Counted from the stretch's first letter, positions 25,201 through 40,200 are shown. The stretch: 64,000 nt of DNA from Alligator mississippiensis (GCF_030867095.1 NC_081833.1:72421395-72485394); one strand, 5' to 3'. Notes: a model not told the origin generated them from the sequence alone. Program-made: numbers and translations.

Positions 25201-28200
25201 GAGCAATTATTCCTGAGTTGTGCTTTAGTTTTTTTCCCTTACTTTACGTAATATAAATAAAAACTTTACAAATGTGTGATTTCTGTTAAAAAAAATTAAA
25301 GATCTGTCACATGAATACATGAAGGGGGAAAAAGTAAGATCTTCCCTACTTTAATTACAATATCTTTTTCAGTTTCATTTTATCTCTAAATTCATTTTAG
25401 TCTGAATTTTTCTTAAAAAGAAAGAAGATGGTTTTACTTGAGTAATTTATGCACATGTATTTCAGTATAATCCTAGATTAAATATGGTGTGTGTTTCATA
25501 CTGTAAGGAAGCATGATGGAAAAGTCAGCTGTTCTAATGGTTTCCAAATAGGTTAGACATTTTGTGGTTTGTCTTAAAATTTCAAGCTTGAAAACAAGTG
25601 TCTTTTGCAATTGGTTAATTTTTTAGGTTACTAACTGTATTCTGGTAATGTCAACATAATATTTGCGGCCAGAGCTGTGTGTCAGTTTGAGCATTCAGTG
25701 TCAATAAGTATGGCTTTTTTCCTAGCAAATGTAACGAGTGACCTCTTAGCTATAGAAGCATAAGCAGGGAGGTTTACTACTGGGCTCTCCGAGTACATAG
25801 TCGACACAGAAAATAGAGGAAGTAGTTCTCAAATTGTGAATTTGTCCTTGTTTTTTTTTTCTGTGTGTACTTTCACATTTTTTGGTTAACATTACTTGGA
25901 AGAGCACAGAGACTACTGACATGTTTTAAAATACTGTTTGGTGTTTTCAGGTATTAGATGACTTCCTCATTAGAATGGATGTACATGATTCTTGAGAAGT
26001 TGCAGGGATAGGGAGCTGTCACTTAGAGAGCCTAGGCTTGATTTTAAGAAAAGCTCACTTCAGTTTTTTACGTTTAATAATAAGATTAGTTTGAGACCCT
26101 AAAAAGCTGCTGGTATACAAGATTCTTTAGCAAATACGTATTAAAAATGCATTTAAGATGCAGTTCTAAACACTGGTAAGTAAAATATCTGAAGTGGAAC
26201 TGTAGGGCACCCTATGTGTAATTATGGTAGCTAGTAAAGTAGATTTGTAAAAATCTACTCTTATTTCACAGGAGAAGTCCCTGATTTAAAAAGAAAAAAA
26301 GAATTTTAATACACTGTTGATTTTTCTCAGGTCAGACAAATTATAGATTTTTTTTTTTTATTTGTTAATTTTAACAGCTTGGTTATAGAAGAACATGATT
26401 CATCTACAATCTAAAGATGCTTTCCCTTTTTAAACTTTCCACTTCACAATACCCTCCATATGGCTTATCTTCATATTATGTCATTTCTGTTTGCTTTGCA
26501 GCTTTAGGTGATAAAATTATGAGAGACATTCGGCCAGGAGCTGCTTTTGAACCTACGTACATTTATAGACTGTTGACAGTTATCAAGTCTAGTCTGTCAG
26601 AAAAGGTACTGTTTTAAATGTAAGCTGCTTATTTTGCAGTGTATATACAACAGATTATATCTGAAAGCAGTGGGTGCTCTTAAGATAATTTTTCTAAATA
26701 AAATAAAAACCATAAAATTGGTCACATGATGAAGTCTTATAAGAAGCTATAGTTGACATTAAGACTAGCTTTCAGCCTTAGGCTCCGAGTTGTGTTATGA
26801 CAACCAAAATCAGATATAAAATTTATTTTCGTTTTTGAAATTTCCTGAAAATGGAAAGGATAGTGTCTTGTCTTATATCTACCGTTAAGTCTATGGACAC
26901 TCAAAAGTAGTGTATTAATAGCTTAATCTTTTATTCAGGGCAGACAAGAAGATGCTGAAGAATACCTGGGCTTCATCCTAAATGGTCTACATGAGGAAAT
27001 GCTCATCCTAAAGAAACTTCTCTCTCCGCAGAATGAAAGTTAGTTTTCGTAGCAAGCTTACTTTTATTTTTTCAAATACTTAACATGTAAAGTGTTTATA
27101 TTTTTGAGTAGATAAAGGTGAGGCAGATGCATTTTCATTAAGGGGAGGGATTTGAACACGTGTTAGACTGATGGTAGAGTTCCACATGTGGCACAGCTCT
27201 AGAGGGAGCCTTACGTAAGACAAGTATATAACTTTTTTTTTGACTTTTCAAAATCTGCAGATAGGATAAAATGGGATTGTATTTGCAAAGTGTATTACTG
27301 GCAAATATCTGTTGAAAAAGCATTAAAGTATTATGTCAAAGTAGTTATACGGGGAAACATCTCACTCATACCTAACACGTCTATTGGCTATAAGGACTTG
27401 GTTTGAGAACAGTAAAATAGCTTGTTATTGAAGACATGAAGAGATTTCAACTGAGAAAATGATTGCAAGTAACTAAGTAGTACTTGTAAGTATAGCTGTG
27501 GTTTCCTACTACTCAGAATATCTGAACTGTGGTTGTCTGGCGTTTTTGGCCCTTTTCAAGACGGCACCGTAGTAAAAGAACATAATTGATTCGTGACTTC
27601 TGAGCAACTGTTGGTTAAGCTGTTCTTTCCTGTACCAGAAATTTGGGCAAACAAGCTCTAATAGTTTTATATTTATTTATAACAAGGCATATTAATTGGT
27701 TTTGTTAGTGTCTTGCTGACAAGATAAAAATCCACAAAATTTTCAGTTTATTTGAAACAACTGACAAGGTTTCCAGGCAGCCTAGAAACAACAGAATTAT
27801 ATTTTATATTAACTTTTATTTTTATGTTTGGGTGCTCAATTTAGAAACAAAAAATACTGTACAGTAGCCCGTTTTATCATCCTGTTTTGTTTTTAAAAAG
27901 AAATAAAAAATGGTCTGTCTATCTCTGTAAGTTCTCTCTAGCATAAAGCTATTAGTCTGTATTTTATTATACAGCTACACTCAATACATGAACTTTGAGT
28001 TTGGCACCTGTAAAGGAATATATTTGCTGAACCTTAGGTCTATTGTAAAATATCCATCTAGAAAAGGTAAGTCCAGTTTTAATAAGAGATGAGTCTAATT
28101 CTTCTAGAATAACATTTGACTTTCTGCAGTTCTACCAAAAAGGTTCATTTTCAAAAAATACTGAATTCTCACATACAAAACATCCCAAACAAATTGTGCA

Positions 28201-31200
28201 CCTTGTTTTTTTGAAGTATCTTGTAGGGCAAAAAAAAAAAAAAGATTTTTTCAAGCCAGGGCCAAATATATGACAGAGTAAGTCCTCCTGAAAACATAAA
28301 GTGTCCAGGAAATTTGGTATCCCAGAAGACAAGAGGCAGTTAGCATCAGGAAGCTCCCCGCTTCTTTGTCTTGGGATGCCACGTTCCTGGACACTGTGTT
28401 CCCAGAAGGACTTACTGGCCACATCTACACGAGACGCTACTGTGTAGTAGCACTGGGTGGCACTAACTGTGACACAACGCTACTGTGCAGTAGTAACACG
28501 CTGTACTGATTTCGGAGATGATGGTGCTTGTGAGAAAATAGAGTATATAGGGTACTAAGTAGTTCTGTCTCTGCATTTTGCAGACTTGTAGGCAAGCTGC
28601 ATAGACTTGTGCTACTGTACAGTAGTGTCAGAAAAAAACTATGCGGGGACGCTACTGTGCAGTAATGCCAGTTGCTGCACCGTCATTTAGTACTTGGTCA
28701 TGCAATAATAAATGGCTGCGCAGTAACAGCTGCTCAGTCTGCTACTTGCATAGATGCAGCCACTCTGTCACAGAGAAACTTGTCGCACAAGGTTACGCCC
28801 TAGACCTTGGAAGGGTGGTAGCAAGACCTGTTACTTACCTAGTTCTTTACATAAGTTCCTGTAAATAAAGTGGTGTTTCTTCATCACAAACTTCATGAAG
28901 ATACTGCCAGCAGCTCACTTGCTGCTTCAGGCACAAACCACAGTGCTAACCCGGTCGGAGTGGCTGAGAACGCATTAACACCAGGACTCTACCCCTTCAG
29001 CTTGCTGAGCCAGATGTGAGTGGCAGCCATCTTGGCAGCTGCATGGCACGTACAGTGCCTCTAGGCTTGCTGCTGTTCCAGTGAAGAAAACACTTCCCCT
29101 GCTTAAGATGTGCACCCCAATTTTGGGAGGCTGATTTCAGAGACAATGGTGCATGGCATTTGTGAGAAAGTAGGGTATAGGGAACTAACTAGTTCTGTCT
29201 CTGCATTTTGCAGACTCATAGGCAAGCTTCATTCTATTAAACATGCAAGTTCCCAATGGCAGAAGGGTCAGGAATGCAGTTAAGTGTTTCAAATTACCTT
29301 TTCATAATTTTTTGGTAGTTAAGATAGAAGAGCCTCATTATCCTTATAGCAAGGGTAAGGAACCTGAAACCCAGTCAAGTTCTGCACAGAAAATTCAGGC
29401 ACGTCAATTGCACATATAGATGTGCCCACTGTATATTTAAAGTTATACATCTCTCCTGAAAAATTCAAGTTGCATTTGTGACCTGGTATTAATTGAAAAA
29501 GGAAAACTGTTTAAAAGTTTTAATCTTTTCTTTGTAAAGAATAGGATCATTTTATTTGTAAAATATCAATATCTACATTTCTTTTTTTTCTTAAGAACTC
29601 TCTGTTTCCAATGGTCCTGAAACACAAACTATAAATGAAGAGGAGGATCCGGAAGAACAAGGAGAAGGTAGTGAGGATGAGTGGGAACAAGTGGGCCCCC
29701 GTAACAAGTCTTCAGTCACTCGACAGGCTGACTTCGTTCAGACTCCAATTACTGATATTTTTGGTGGTCATATAAGGTATAGTTTTGTTTTTTTTACTTG
29801 GTGCATTACTTTATTTTTATTTTGCAGCACTGAGAGCCTGAGCTGCATTGTTACCCATAAACTTTAGAGAGAAGATGCATATCCACTAGTAACTGTGGCT
29901 TTATTTCATTACCAGACTTTTAGAGGGGGTTAAAAGTGTACAGTTCACGAAGGCCAGAGAGCTTAACACTAATTAAAAAAAAAAAAAAGTTTTACAGAAG
30001 AGATTTTTCAAAATATTATGTCTTTGTGTAGTTGAATTTGTAAAGAATTAGAGCTAAGAGCCCATTTGAAGAATGGGTATCACTAGTTGTTCAGGGAAGA
30101 TGAAGTTAAAGAAGATGCCTGCTTTGCTTATTTACAGTTCCTTTCATCCACAGACTCCAAAGCACTTAATACATAATTAATAGTTAATGTTTACAGGAAT
30201 CTTGTACATTGGTAAGCTGGAGCACCGTTGGTTTTGCCCAGAGTTGCATGTCCAGTCAGCGAGAGAAAAGGCAATAGAATTCCTAAGTCTTAAAAACAGA
30301 AGAGGCTTGCTTTTAAAATATAAATAGGAAGTTAAAGACAAAAGAGGCTGTGGGCTTCAAAAATTTAAAACTTTCCAAATTTATTGCAGAAATGAAGGCA
30401 ATGTAGTGAGTTAGTAACACGCACATGTGATAACGTGTACAGGAAATCAGAAATGGATACTGAAAAAAATGAGTACTTATTTTAAAAAGTTATTTAAAAA
30501 TAATTTAAAAGATAAAATCAGCATAAATACTTGGAGAAAATAAATTCCCAAATAATAAGTGTTAAGAGTTTGAAGAGATTTTTTTAAAAATCTGAACGCA
30601 GACAGTTTGATTGCTAGTGTATCAATCCTTGCGTTGTCAGATATTCAGACGAGAGGTTGGTTGGTGCCTTCCACATGTAAAACACACTAAAATTATTCCT
30701 TAGGGATTTGAGTCAGACAGCTGGCAAATAAAAAGACATTTTTCATAGAAGTTGGCAGACAGATGTCTGTACATATTGGCATATTTCCCTATTAATTGGC
30801 ATGTCCACATACCCAAAGTATTGTCAAATACTTTTGTATATACTGGAAATTTTATATTTGTCATGGCCAGGTTTGTCTGGATTTCTGTATGATTGTTTCA
30901 TATTTTAGTTAAATGTCAGGGTATTTGGGGAGCACTGCAAGAACCCATAGAGAAATGAGATAAAATTGAGGGATTAATGAAGGGAGTAAATTTTGTACGG
31001 AGCAGCAGAACCACAAGGCCCATTCCCACATCTGTTGTCTCAGTCACCACACCCATCTTATTTAGCCTGCTAACTAGGTCACACAGTAGACGGCAGAAGC
31101 AGTATCCCATGTTGAGATTTTGGAAAACTTCCTCCTCTGAGGCTGAAGGTGGAATTAGGAAGCCTTTGAATGCAAATTCTTCAATAGTAGTCCACCAAAT

Positions 31201-34200
31201 AAAAGCATCAGGAGTAGAAAAATTAAATGGAAAACAGCTAAGAAAATATGGCTGAATTGGCACCTTTCTCTTTAGGGGGACTTTAACTTCTTTTTTAGGT
31301 TGGTTTGTTGAACTCTTAATTGGGTGTCACTCCAACAAGAAATTTTGGAGGGAGGAGCAGTTCTCATTACTTTCACATAAAGTATGGGGTTGACATCTTC
31401 ATGAGGTTTCTAATTTTATGTACAAATTGGAATCCTTTAGTGTCTATTGCTTGTGCAGATTTGCCTGTGTGGCACATTTCAAGTCAGAAGTCCAGTAAAA
31501 ACGTTCCCATTGTGTGCTCCAACTTTTCTCGCAGATGCCCTGTAATGTAAAAATACTGGTCTGTGTTCACCGTTGGGGTGGGTGGAGGTTTGAAGTGGGG
31601 AATATGCTTAAGGAAGTTTTAAGAATTGATTTTTATTGACTAGCTGAATCCTCTTAAATGCTATTAGTGCTACTACATTCACAGGATAGTGATGAAAAGA
31701 ATGCCTTTTCGTAAGAAATTCAGTTAAATTATTAAATTTGGGTGCCCCCAAAATTGTTGCTCTGATCTTTGCAGAAATTGTTGCATATAAACATTCTTTG
31801 GCCAGCTTTATTTAAAGAGGTGAGATACAGTATTTTGCTATAATATAAAAGAATTATTGGTACAGCTAAAGTCTACCAAATTTGTTGCTATGTAATGCAG
31901 TATTCTGTGCACTTTTGCAGGAAAGCTATACTTGTAGTTCTAATTCTGTTTGAAAAAACATTTACATTGGAAATTAGCATACTGGAATACTAGCTGCATT
32001 TTTAGATGCATCTGATTTTCTGTTTGTTGAGTTAAAAACAGCTACTTTGCAGTAGTTTGTTCTGTTAAATAGTTTGCCAGTTAGAGTGGGTAGAGGAAGG
32101 TGTGCCTGAAAAGTAGCAAAACTCTTAGACAGTAGAGAATTTGTTTTTTGAAACTTCAACCTTGCCATGTGTTAAAGGTTTTGTCCTTATATATAGCCAA
32201 GGAGGCAATGCTAACCTGAAATAAAGATGCCACTGTCTTTAGTAGACTCCTTTCCCCCTAAAGAATGTGCATTAGCCAGTATAAAGAAGGATTATTTCAA
32301 GGTTGGGTCTGAATCAAAGGAGCTATTTTTCTGAGTTTTAAGCTCCCATGTTAATATTCCATCGATGCTCATGAGGGAGTTCAACATAATGACCTAAATT
32401 ATGGTTATTTCAAGGCTCTTATTTTCTGAAGGACTATATCAAATTGGGTGGTATCTGACTGTAGAAAACACACTTGCATTCCATGTGGGTTTTTAATATC
32501 GGAGAAAGGACCATCTTCCAAATAAAAAGTTAAGTTCTTTGTGATTAGATATAGCTTCAAATAATATGAAAATTAATAAAAATTCAAATTGTACAGTCTT
32601 TGCAAAATAATGCAGTATTTCACCTCTCAAATAATTAAACTACTTTCAAACTGTTTATTTCATATTGGGTCTGAAACTGTTTCAGCTTCCCAGATATTAA
32701 TAGGAAGTCTGTTCTAATACTTCAAGGCAAAAATGCCAAAAGCTCTTAGTCTTCAATTTGTATTCAAGACAAACTAGCAAATGTGGCTGCAAAATTTCTA
32801 TGGAAGACCAAGAAAAAGCAAGCCTTAAAGCAGTCTCGTTTTATATTGTTAAAGAGCGCGCAATAAGAAAATTTGCGTAAAAACATTGCTTAACTTCACT
32901 GGTACTCTGTAAGAGAGACTGTAAAAATGAAATATCTGGATCCAGTTAGATTTCTCAGAACAACATCATAAAACGAATAGATGAGCATTCATGTCTGCCT
33001 GTTTAAGTATCTGTTCAAAGATATTTAAGTATCCATTCTGATAATATTTACAATTTTCAAAACCCACACATGATCGCTGAGAAATTAAAATGACATTCTC
33101 TGTTTTGAGCTGTTTTGTAAGCGCCAAATATCCTCTGCAGTAACTTTCAACCGTTTATCTTGGAGCTATGCATATTCCACAAAACTGCAGCCATTGTCGC
33201 AGTTAAGAACATAGCAGATTCGAGACCATTGCCAATTTACTCATGCCAGTAGATAATGCATCTTTATTTTCAACATCTGATTACAGACAGCTTGGGAAAT
33301 AGGATTGGGAAATAAACAGCAGGCCATGATAATGTCTATCTTTCAGATAAATTTCATTCACTGTTCACATAACTACTCCCCACTCTGGGCTTTTTTTGTT
33401 TTTTTTAATCAAATCAGTCTGTTTCTGATGTGAAGAACAAGTAGACTAGTTATACCTGAAAACTTCACTGACAAAGATTTTAAAATAGTCTGAAGTCCCA
33501 AAAGCAACAGTTCTGTAGATTTAAGCATAATGCTTTATGTGTAAACACAGTACTTAAACAGTTCTTTTTCTTTAGTTGTCAAAGACTTATTTTTTCCTCT
33601 GTTAAATTGAATGCAAGTGTTTTCAGATGACTTGGGTATCGCTGCCTGTTTTTGGGCAGCTATACCCAGGTGAAATTCTTTAAAAGAAATTATTTAACAG
33701 ATTCAGCTATCATGCACTCTTACAATTTTGCCAAATACTGTTCTCTATTCTTGCATAAATTCCCTTAATTCTTACATAAATACAAAGATATAACATAGTT
33801 ATGCATGTTGTTAACAAATATTAAAGTCAAATGATTTTCAAATGTATTATAGCACAGCCTAGTTCTTGAAACTGAAGCTTATCTCTTTGTCTGTGTGGTC
33901 TCCCCCCCTCCCTCAAGTGATTAAAGAATGTACGAGTAGGTGCATAGGTTTGTTTTCATATCCTTTTATGTACTGCTCTGCTGTTTAAAAATGGTAATAT
34001 AAATATAGTTTTTGACCTTTTTACTTTCCATAGATCTGTTGTTTACCAGCAAAGTTCTAAGGAGTCTGCTACTCTGCAGCCTTTTTTCACTCTGCAACTG
34101 GATATCCAGTCTGACAAGATACGCACAGTTCAGGATGCCTTGGAAAGCTTGGTAGCAAGGGAGTCTGTCCAGGGTTACACCACAAAAACCAAACAAGAGG

Positions 34201-37200
34201 TGCGTTCTGTTTTTGGTCTGCTGAACCTTCTTGCACGTGAATTTTAAGGGCTTTTCATACTGCTGTTGATTTTTTTTTTTTTTTTTTCCATCTGTTGCCT
34301 GAACACTAATCCTTAAAAGAGGTGTTGACCTTTCAAAATATGCTGCAAGGGTGACGTGTTGTTCATGTTTAATAAGTGTAGTCAGGATCACTCAGACCAG
34401 ATGACGTGCTAATTCCATTGAATGAAATGATTGACTGTAAATTGGTATATTTCTTGGATTGGTCTAATAATTGGTTAGAGATTTCTTTTAGGTAAAAATG
34501 GAAATTAAATTACTATATGAAATGACTAATAATATGTTCTGTTATGGAGAAAACCACTTTCAAATAATTCAAAGCACTAATGATAATTCCTGGGTTGCCA
34601 GACACTCAAAGCGAGATAGAAATAATTCTTCATAATATTGAATGAGTATTTCCTGGCGTTTGAAGAAAGTATTTTATAATATAAGAGCCCTGTGAATCAG
34701 AACAGTGATTGCTCTGTGTTTGCTTCCTCTGGTCAGTTTGGAAGGAACTACTGTGGTGTATGGCGAGAAGAAGTTTTCAAACCTTTTTGCAGTGTAGACA
34801 GTACTCTAAATGTACAGAAAATGCGTTGTTAAATCCATTTCCATGTGTGACTACCAAACCACTTACCATGCTTTTCACAGTAGCACAAAATCTTTATGAA
34901 ATCTAGAATAATTGTTCATGTTAAGACCTGACCTCTGCTTGCTGCAGTTTGGGTGCTTTTGGTGCAGAATTAAAGACCGAATTATTTTGGTTTTAGTTTT
35001 CCTCACAGCACTCCTTACTTTTCTACTACTTGTGTTCAAGGTTCATAATAACTTTAAATAGGCCAGGCAGCACAGGGGGTCCCTGAGAATATAGGTTTAT
35101 TTTTCACATACATACTATGCTGTCTTTGTATCTCTTACCTATCATTTGGATGAACATGCCATATAAAAAATGTTATTGCATTTTGAGAGAGGATGCAAAG
35201 CTTTAAAAATTTCCCCAGGTATGCAGACATATTTTGGCTAGATTGTGTGTCATATACACCAACTGGAGTTTAATGTGGGAGAATATTCCTTCAGTTGTCT
35301 TGAGGATTTCTTCTAATGTGGAAGGAACATTTGCAGTGAAAGCTCACCGTGATTTTACCACAGGGTGACATAAATGTAGTTTGCAAGAAACAAGCCACTT
35401 AAAATCCATATTTCCCTCACACTCTTCATGTAAATTATACTACTGATGTATAAATTCAGCGCCTAGTGCAGGGCTAGGCAACCCCTGGCACGGGTGCCAG
35501 AGCATGACGCACAAAGGCATTTTTGCTTGGCACGCGCAGCGTGGGGCAGATAGCAGGGAAGGGGCTGGGGCTGCACTGCCACAACAAGGATCAGGCCTTT
35601 GTGGTTCCCCTGCCATCTGCCCCGATGCATCAACATCTTACAGGTTGAGGTTGCGGCTGTTTTTGGTATTCTGCCCAAAAATGTTGCCAACACTTGGCCT
35701 CTGTTTTTGTTTTTTGTTTTGTTGGGATTTTTTGTTGTTGTTCTTAAGGATGCTGTGAGTTTTGGAAAAAGCTGCAGTAGCAAAATTAGGGTGTTCTTTT
35801 CTGCTGGTCCTCTTAAATGCTCGTCATTTAAAAAACTTAGGCTGTTTAATTGTAATTTTCTGCCCAGAAGATGTTATTTAAAAATAAATAAATAAAATGA
35901 AGTGGAACTAGAGCTCTGGAATGGAATAGTGGTTTGCTGCTGTATGCCTGTTATGAGCATAATTTGTTGTATGTTATGGCAAAAGAACTAGATGATTTGC
36001 AGCTTGTTGCTTCTGGTTTCACAAATGAAATTGTGTTAACTTGTTAAAATGCATTCTTAGTTGCAGTTTAAAAGCACTTACTGTTTTCTATATTGAGATT
36101 TTAAAGACATGTTGGCTTGGATCCTCTGTTATAGCTCAAATGTTTTGTATCTAGGTGGATAAAGCTCCCTATTATTTAAGTATATGATAATTTTCGGGAA
36201 AGGTGGTATATAAAGAATACACACTGGTGCTGCTTACATATTTTAAAAGATACTGGAGGTTTGGCATGTTGCTTCTGCTTTATCCTTGGCAACAGGAAGT
36301 GCTTAATCAGTGATCACCTGTTTATGCCAAATCTATTTGCTCATGTGGAGGGAGGGAGGGAAAATCTCCTCTTCTGCTTGTGGGAGGATATCAGGTTTTA
36401 TATCCAAGAAATTCTTGTCCATATCAATTTCGGAGAACCTTAAGGATTACTTAAAATTTGGTAGAGTAAAGTAATTATAATCTGCATGCCACTATGGACC
36501 AGTTACATTTCAAGCACAGCTGAGCCAGCCCAGACCCACCATGGGATAAAGAACCGGTTTCCTAAAAGATATGCTTGCTGCAACTCCATTTTAAGAAATT
36601 GTTTGCCATCAGCATAAGTAAAGGTACTGCTTTTTTCTGTAAATGTACCATCTTCATATTAGTGAGAACCAGCAAGCATTTTTCTAAGGTGGACCAAATT
36701 TTCTGCTAGCAAAATTTGCCCAGATAGTGATAATGGACTGTGAAAAGTGTTAAATGTTTGTTCTCAGTTAAATTTGGAGAATTTGTAAACAAATGAAAAT
36801 ATCAAATTAATAAAGTGGGGTTGTTTTAATTACTTGGATGTATGTATAAATTACTTGCCTATATCCATCTAGTTTCATTGTTTTAATTAAGTTCTTACGC
36901 TCCAAAGAGTGTTTTTTCACAAAAATCTTACTGTTGATTTGAAAGCTTCTGTGACTGGCAGCCATGAAGGTGGTCTGTTTTTAGGTAGCCTAGAAAAGAC
37001 TGAGAGCTCACCTGTTTCTAGTAGGAGCCCCTAAGATGACATTTTAAATATTCCAAGTATTGTATAGCGATTCGCTTGCTTTAGCATGATAATATATTAG
37101 ATTAATCTGTTAATCGAAATAGCTTAACTAATTACCACTACCCTTCATTTTTTAGGTCTTCTTTAAGTGCGGTTTCAATGTAGGAAAGGGTTTAGGATCC

Positions 37201-40200
37201 TCAGTAAAGCAGCAGCATTTTGTAATTTTTTTATGAGAAAAGGGGAATATAGTAAATACGTCAGTGCGCTGAGGATGGTCTTTAAGATTGAAGGATTCCT
37301 GTTGTGATTGAAGAAATAGTTCAGCTGTTGGAGCTAGCATTTCAATGGAAAATAGTGAGTTATGTTCAGGAACTTCAGTAAAATGATACAATATTCAAAC
37401 CATTTATCAAAGTGTTCACAGTAGCCTTAATTGGGAGCAAATTGTTTACAGAACATTATACTTAAAATAAGTGTAGAAATGGGTGTTTACACCTATTTAT
37501 TGTAGAATTCTGTCTTTATTCACACACAATTTTTCTTTTTACTTAAGACATCGCAGGATTTGAAGTGTTAAATTGCTTTTTCAGCTCTTCCCATGGCAAA
37601 TAGTATGTCTTAGTTTAAAAGAACTCTGTCCTAGGTATTGAAATGTATGCAGAATTATAACGTCACTTCATTAACTCTCAGCGTTTGAAGGTGTAGTAAA
37701 CTTAAGCCTTTATGAAGGAAAAATTATGGAGAAAAATCAAACATGAATGGGTCCATTGACAGCACTGTATGTAAGTCATGGATGATAGTATGCTTTTTAA
37801 GAAGAAAAGTATAAAGTATTAAAAATCAAATAACGTAAGTTGCCACGGCCATATATAATGGTGGGATTTTTAAACACGAAATACAATCTGCAAAGCGTGT
37901 TCAAAGTTAAGATTAAAAATCAACCTGAACACACTTCTAAGGTCAGTTGTTGTAAAACTTTCAAGTATTCTAGCTGTATTCATGATGGAGCTGAAAGGCT
38001 GTCCTCTGAAACTTTGTCTATTGTCTGTAAAAACTTCCTCACAAGTAGAATATGCCAGTTTGAATTGGTATTCTATTACCTCTAGTTTTTGACTGTATTA
38101 GTAATACTGCAGAGGTTGGCAGTTGGCTTGCAGGAACATAGCCCATTCATAAAGAAATGTTGCTGAAGTCATTTCCCTATTTTTTTGTATTTATTCCACA
38201 TTTAACACAGTACAAACTTACAAGGAGCCTACTTTAGGTAAGGTTCCTGTTCCAGAAATCCTAAACATCCCTCGACTGTAATTTTTGAAGGATTATCTTC
38301 TAACTTTAATATTTAAAATGAGGTAAGGTCCAGCACATCTTTATATGTTTTCTGTTTTGTTTTGTTAGGTGGAGATCAGTCGAAGAGTGACTTTAGAAGA
38401 GCTCCCTCCTGTGCTTGTTTTGCACCTCAAACGATTTGTGTACGAGAAAACTGGTGGATGCCAGAAGCTTATCAAGAATATTGAGTACCCTGTTGACCTG
38501 GAAATTAGTAAAGGTGATGTTTTTTCAGTAGAACTTTGTTTTTGAGGAAAAGGGAATTTAATGGTTTCCAAGGGATGGTAACAGCTTCCTTCATCCTCCC
38601 TATGAGACTTGATTTTTCTCTTCATGCTGGTTTCTACACTTGCATTGATCTATTTATTGTCTCTAGTGGGTTATGGAATTGAGAAGATCCCCCACAACTT
38701 ACTGATTCGTTTTGATGCACTGGCTGGGGGAGTAGTTAGTTGACTGCACGATTTCACAATGATTACACTCTTAATTCATACAACACAGTTTTATTTTAAA
38801 ATTGTTTGCTACACATATAACACTGCTTGGCTTTAAGAAATACCACAAACATTAAGAACGCAATAATTACATATATCAGAAACAATGCTCCGATTGCACT
38901 TCCTTCCCAAACAATGCTATAAGAATTAGTATTAGAAAAACAACTACAATTACAACTAAAAGTTACATTTGAATCAATACTTTTATTTTCATGATATACT
39001 TACAATCCTAGAATTCCGAGAAGCCAAACACCTAGATACGGTTTCATTCCTCAGTAGTACAAATTAATGGGTTGGCCTCAGTAGTACGGTTCAATGGGCT
39101 CGCCTCAGCAATATGATTCAGTGGGCTGGCCTCAGCAGTGATAGGACTAAGTCCCCTTCTTTCGTTCCCTTTCGGGCACTCTGCAGCTTCAGCGTGAACT
39201 AAGAGATTCGTGTTCACGGAGAGGGTGGTTCAAGTGATCAGTCTGATCCGGCCTACACTTGTGATTCTTCCTTCGTTGTTCTGCAAGTGAAGTCATCTCC
39301 AAATTGGAAGAGTAGGTTACAGTTTTTACTGAGTGAGTTGCTGTCTGGGGCCTCTCCTACCCAAACCTGTCACTACTCCCAAATTTGGGCTCGGATCTTA
39401 CTTTACAGTTGTTTTTTGCTTGGTAATTAGTTTCTTTTGTTGATCATTTTAATTACTTTGGGGAACTTCCATACCACTGCAAGTGACCTTTTCTTTCCAA
39501 TTTTTTTTCAAAGGCCCTAGGGGTTGATCTCTCGGAATTCGGGATATTTGCTTAAGGGTCATTTTTAGGTTCTCTTTGTTAAAGGCCTCTAATGATAAAA
39601 TTCAAGAGTTAAGACTTTGAGCAAAGTCAGGACCTTCCGCACATAGACCAAAACAATGGCCTACATAAGAAGATGAATCTTGTCTTCTTCCTAAACTGAC
39701 TAATGGGCATCTATTACAAACATTCAAACTATTTCATTCAATATGACATTTATTAGTTAGGGAAAAACATTATAAAGCTTCTTCATTTTTACTCGTATCT
39801 TAAGATGCTTTGGCTTCACAAAGTACAGGTATGTAAGAGAGAGTGCTCATGTGTACTTTATTTTTTTTTTTTTGTCCAAAAAGCTATTCACACTATTCTG
39901 TGAATCAGTTCATATTGTCCTGTAGTATTATGCTCCCTGTAATGTTCTAATCGTCTGATGCATTTACTTCAGCAGACTGTTTTTCGTTAATAGCTAAAAC
40001 ATATTACAGGGATTAACATTTAGAGCCTGAAAGCTCTGGGTCATCAGGGCCATCCTTTTTGGCAAGCTAGCCACACATTAGCTCCACTCTAATCCCCCCC
40101 TTGCCTGATCTGCCACTGTGATCTCTGCTCCTTGCCCTGCCACCGTGCTGCCTCCTCCCTTCCTGTGTCGTTTCCAGTACTCATGCTGCAGGCTGGCAAC

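Larger units (their letters stand above)
22718..26501 (+). other. USP10: USP10 intron 7
   Basis: A 3.8-kb intron carrying two GC-rich hAT elements (22772-23436, 24042-24774). The remaining sequence is AT-rich. A short tail TTGTATAGTGCCTGACATAA near 23740 resembles an old amniote repeat end. Nothing else was recognised. Confidence 0.85.
27039..29595 (+). other. USP10: USP10 intron 9
   Basis: A 2.6-kb intron. The first kilobase is featureless and AT-rich. From 28277 it holds a fold-back element, an adjoining MITE, and two copies of a roughly 100-bp module (28506-28602 and 29131-29232). Confidence 0.85.
34200..38368 (+). other. USP10: USP10 intron 11
   Basis: A 4.2-kb intron. It holds a diverged repeat at 35446-35885 split by a hAT element at 35469-35696. 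The rest is AT-rich with no recognisable element. Confidence 0.85.
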
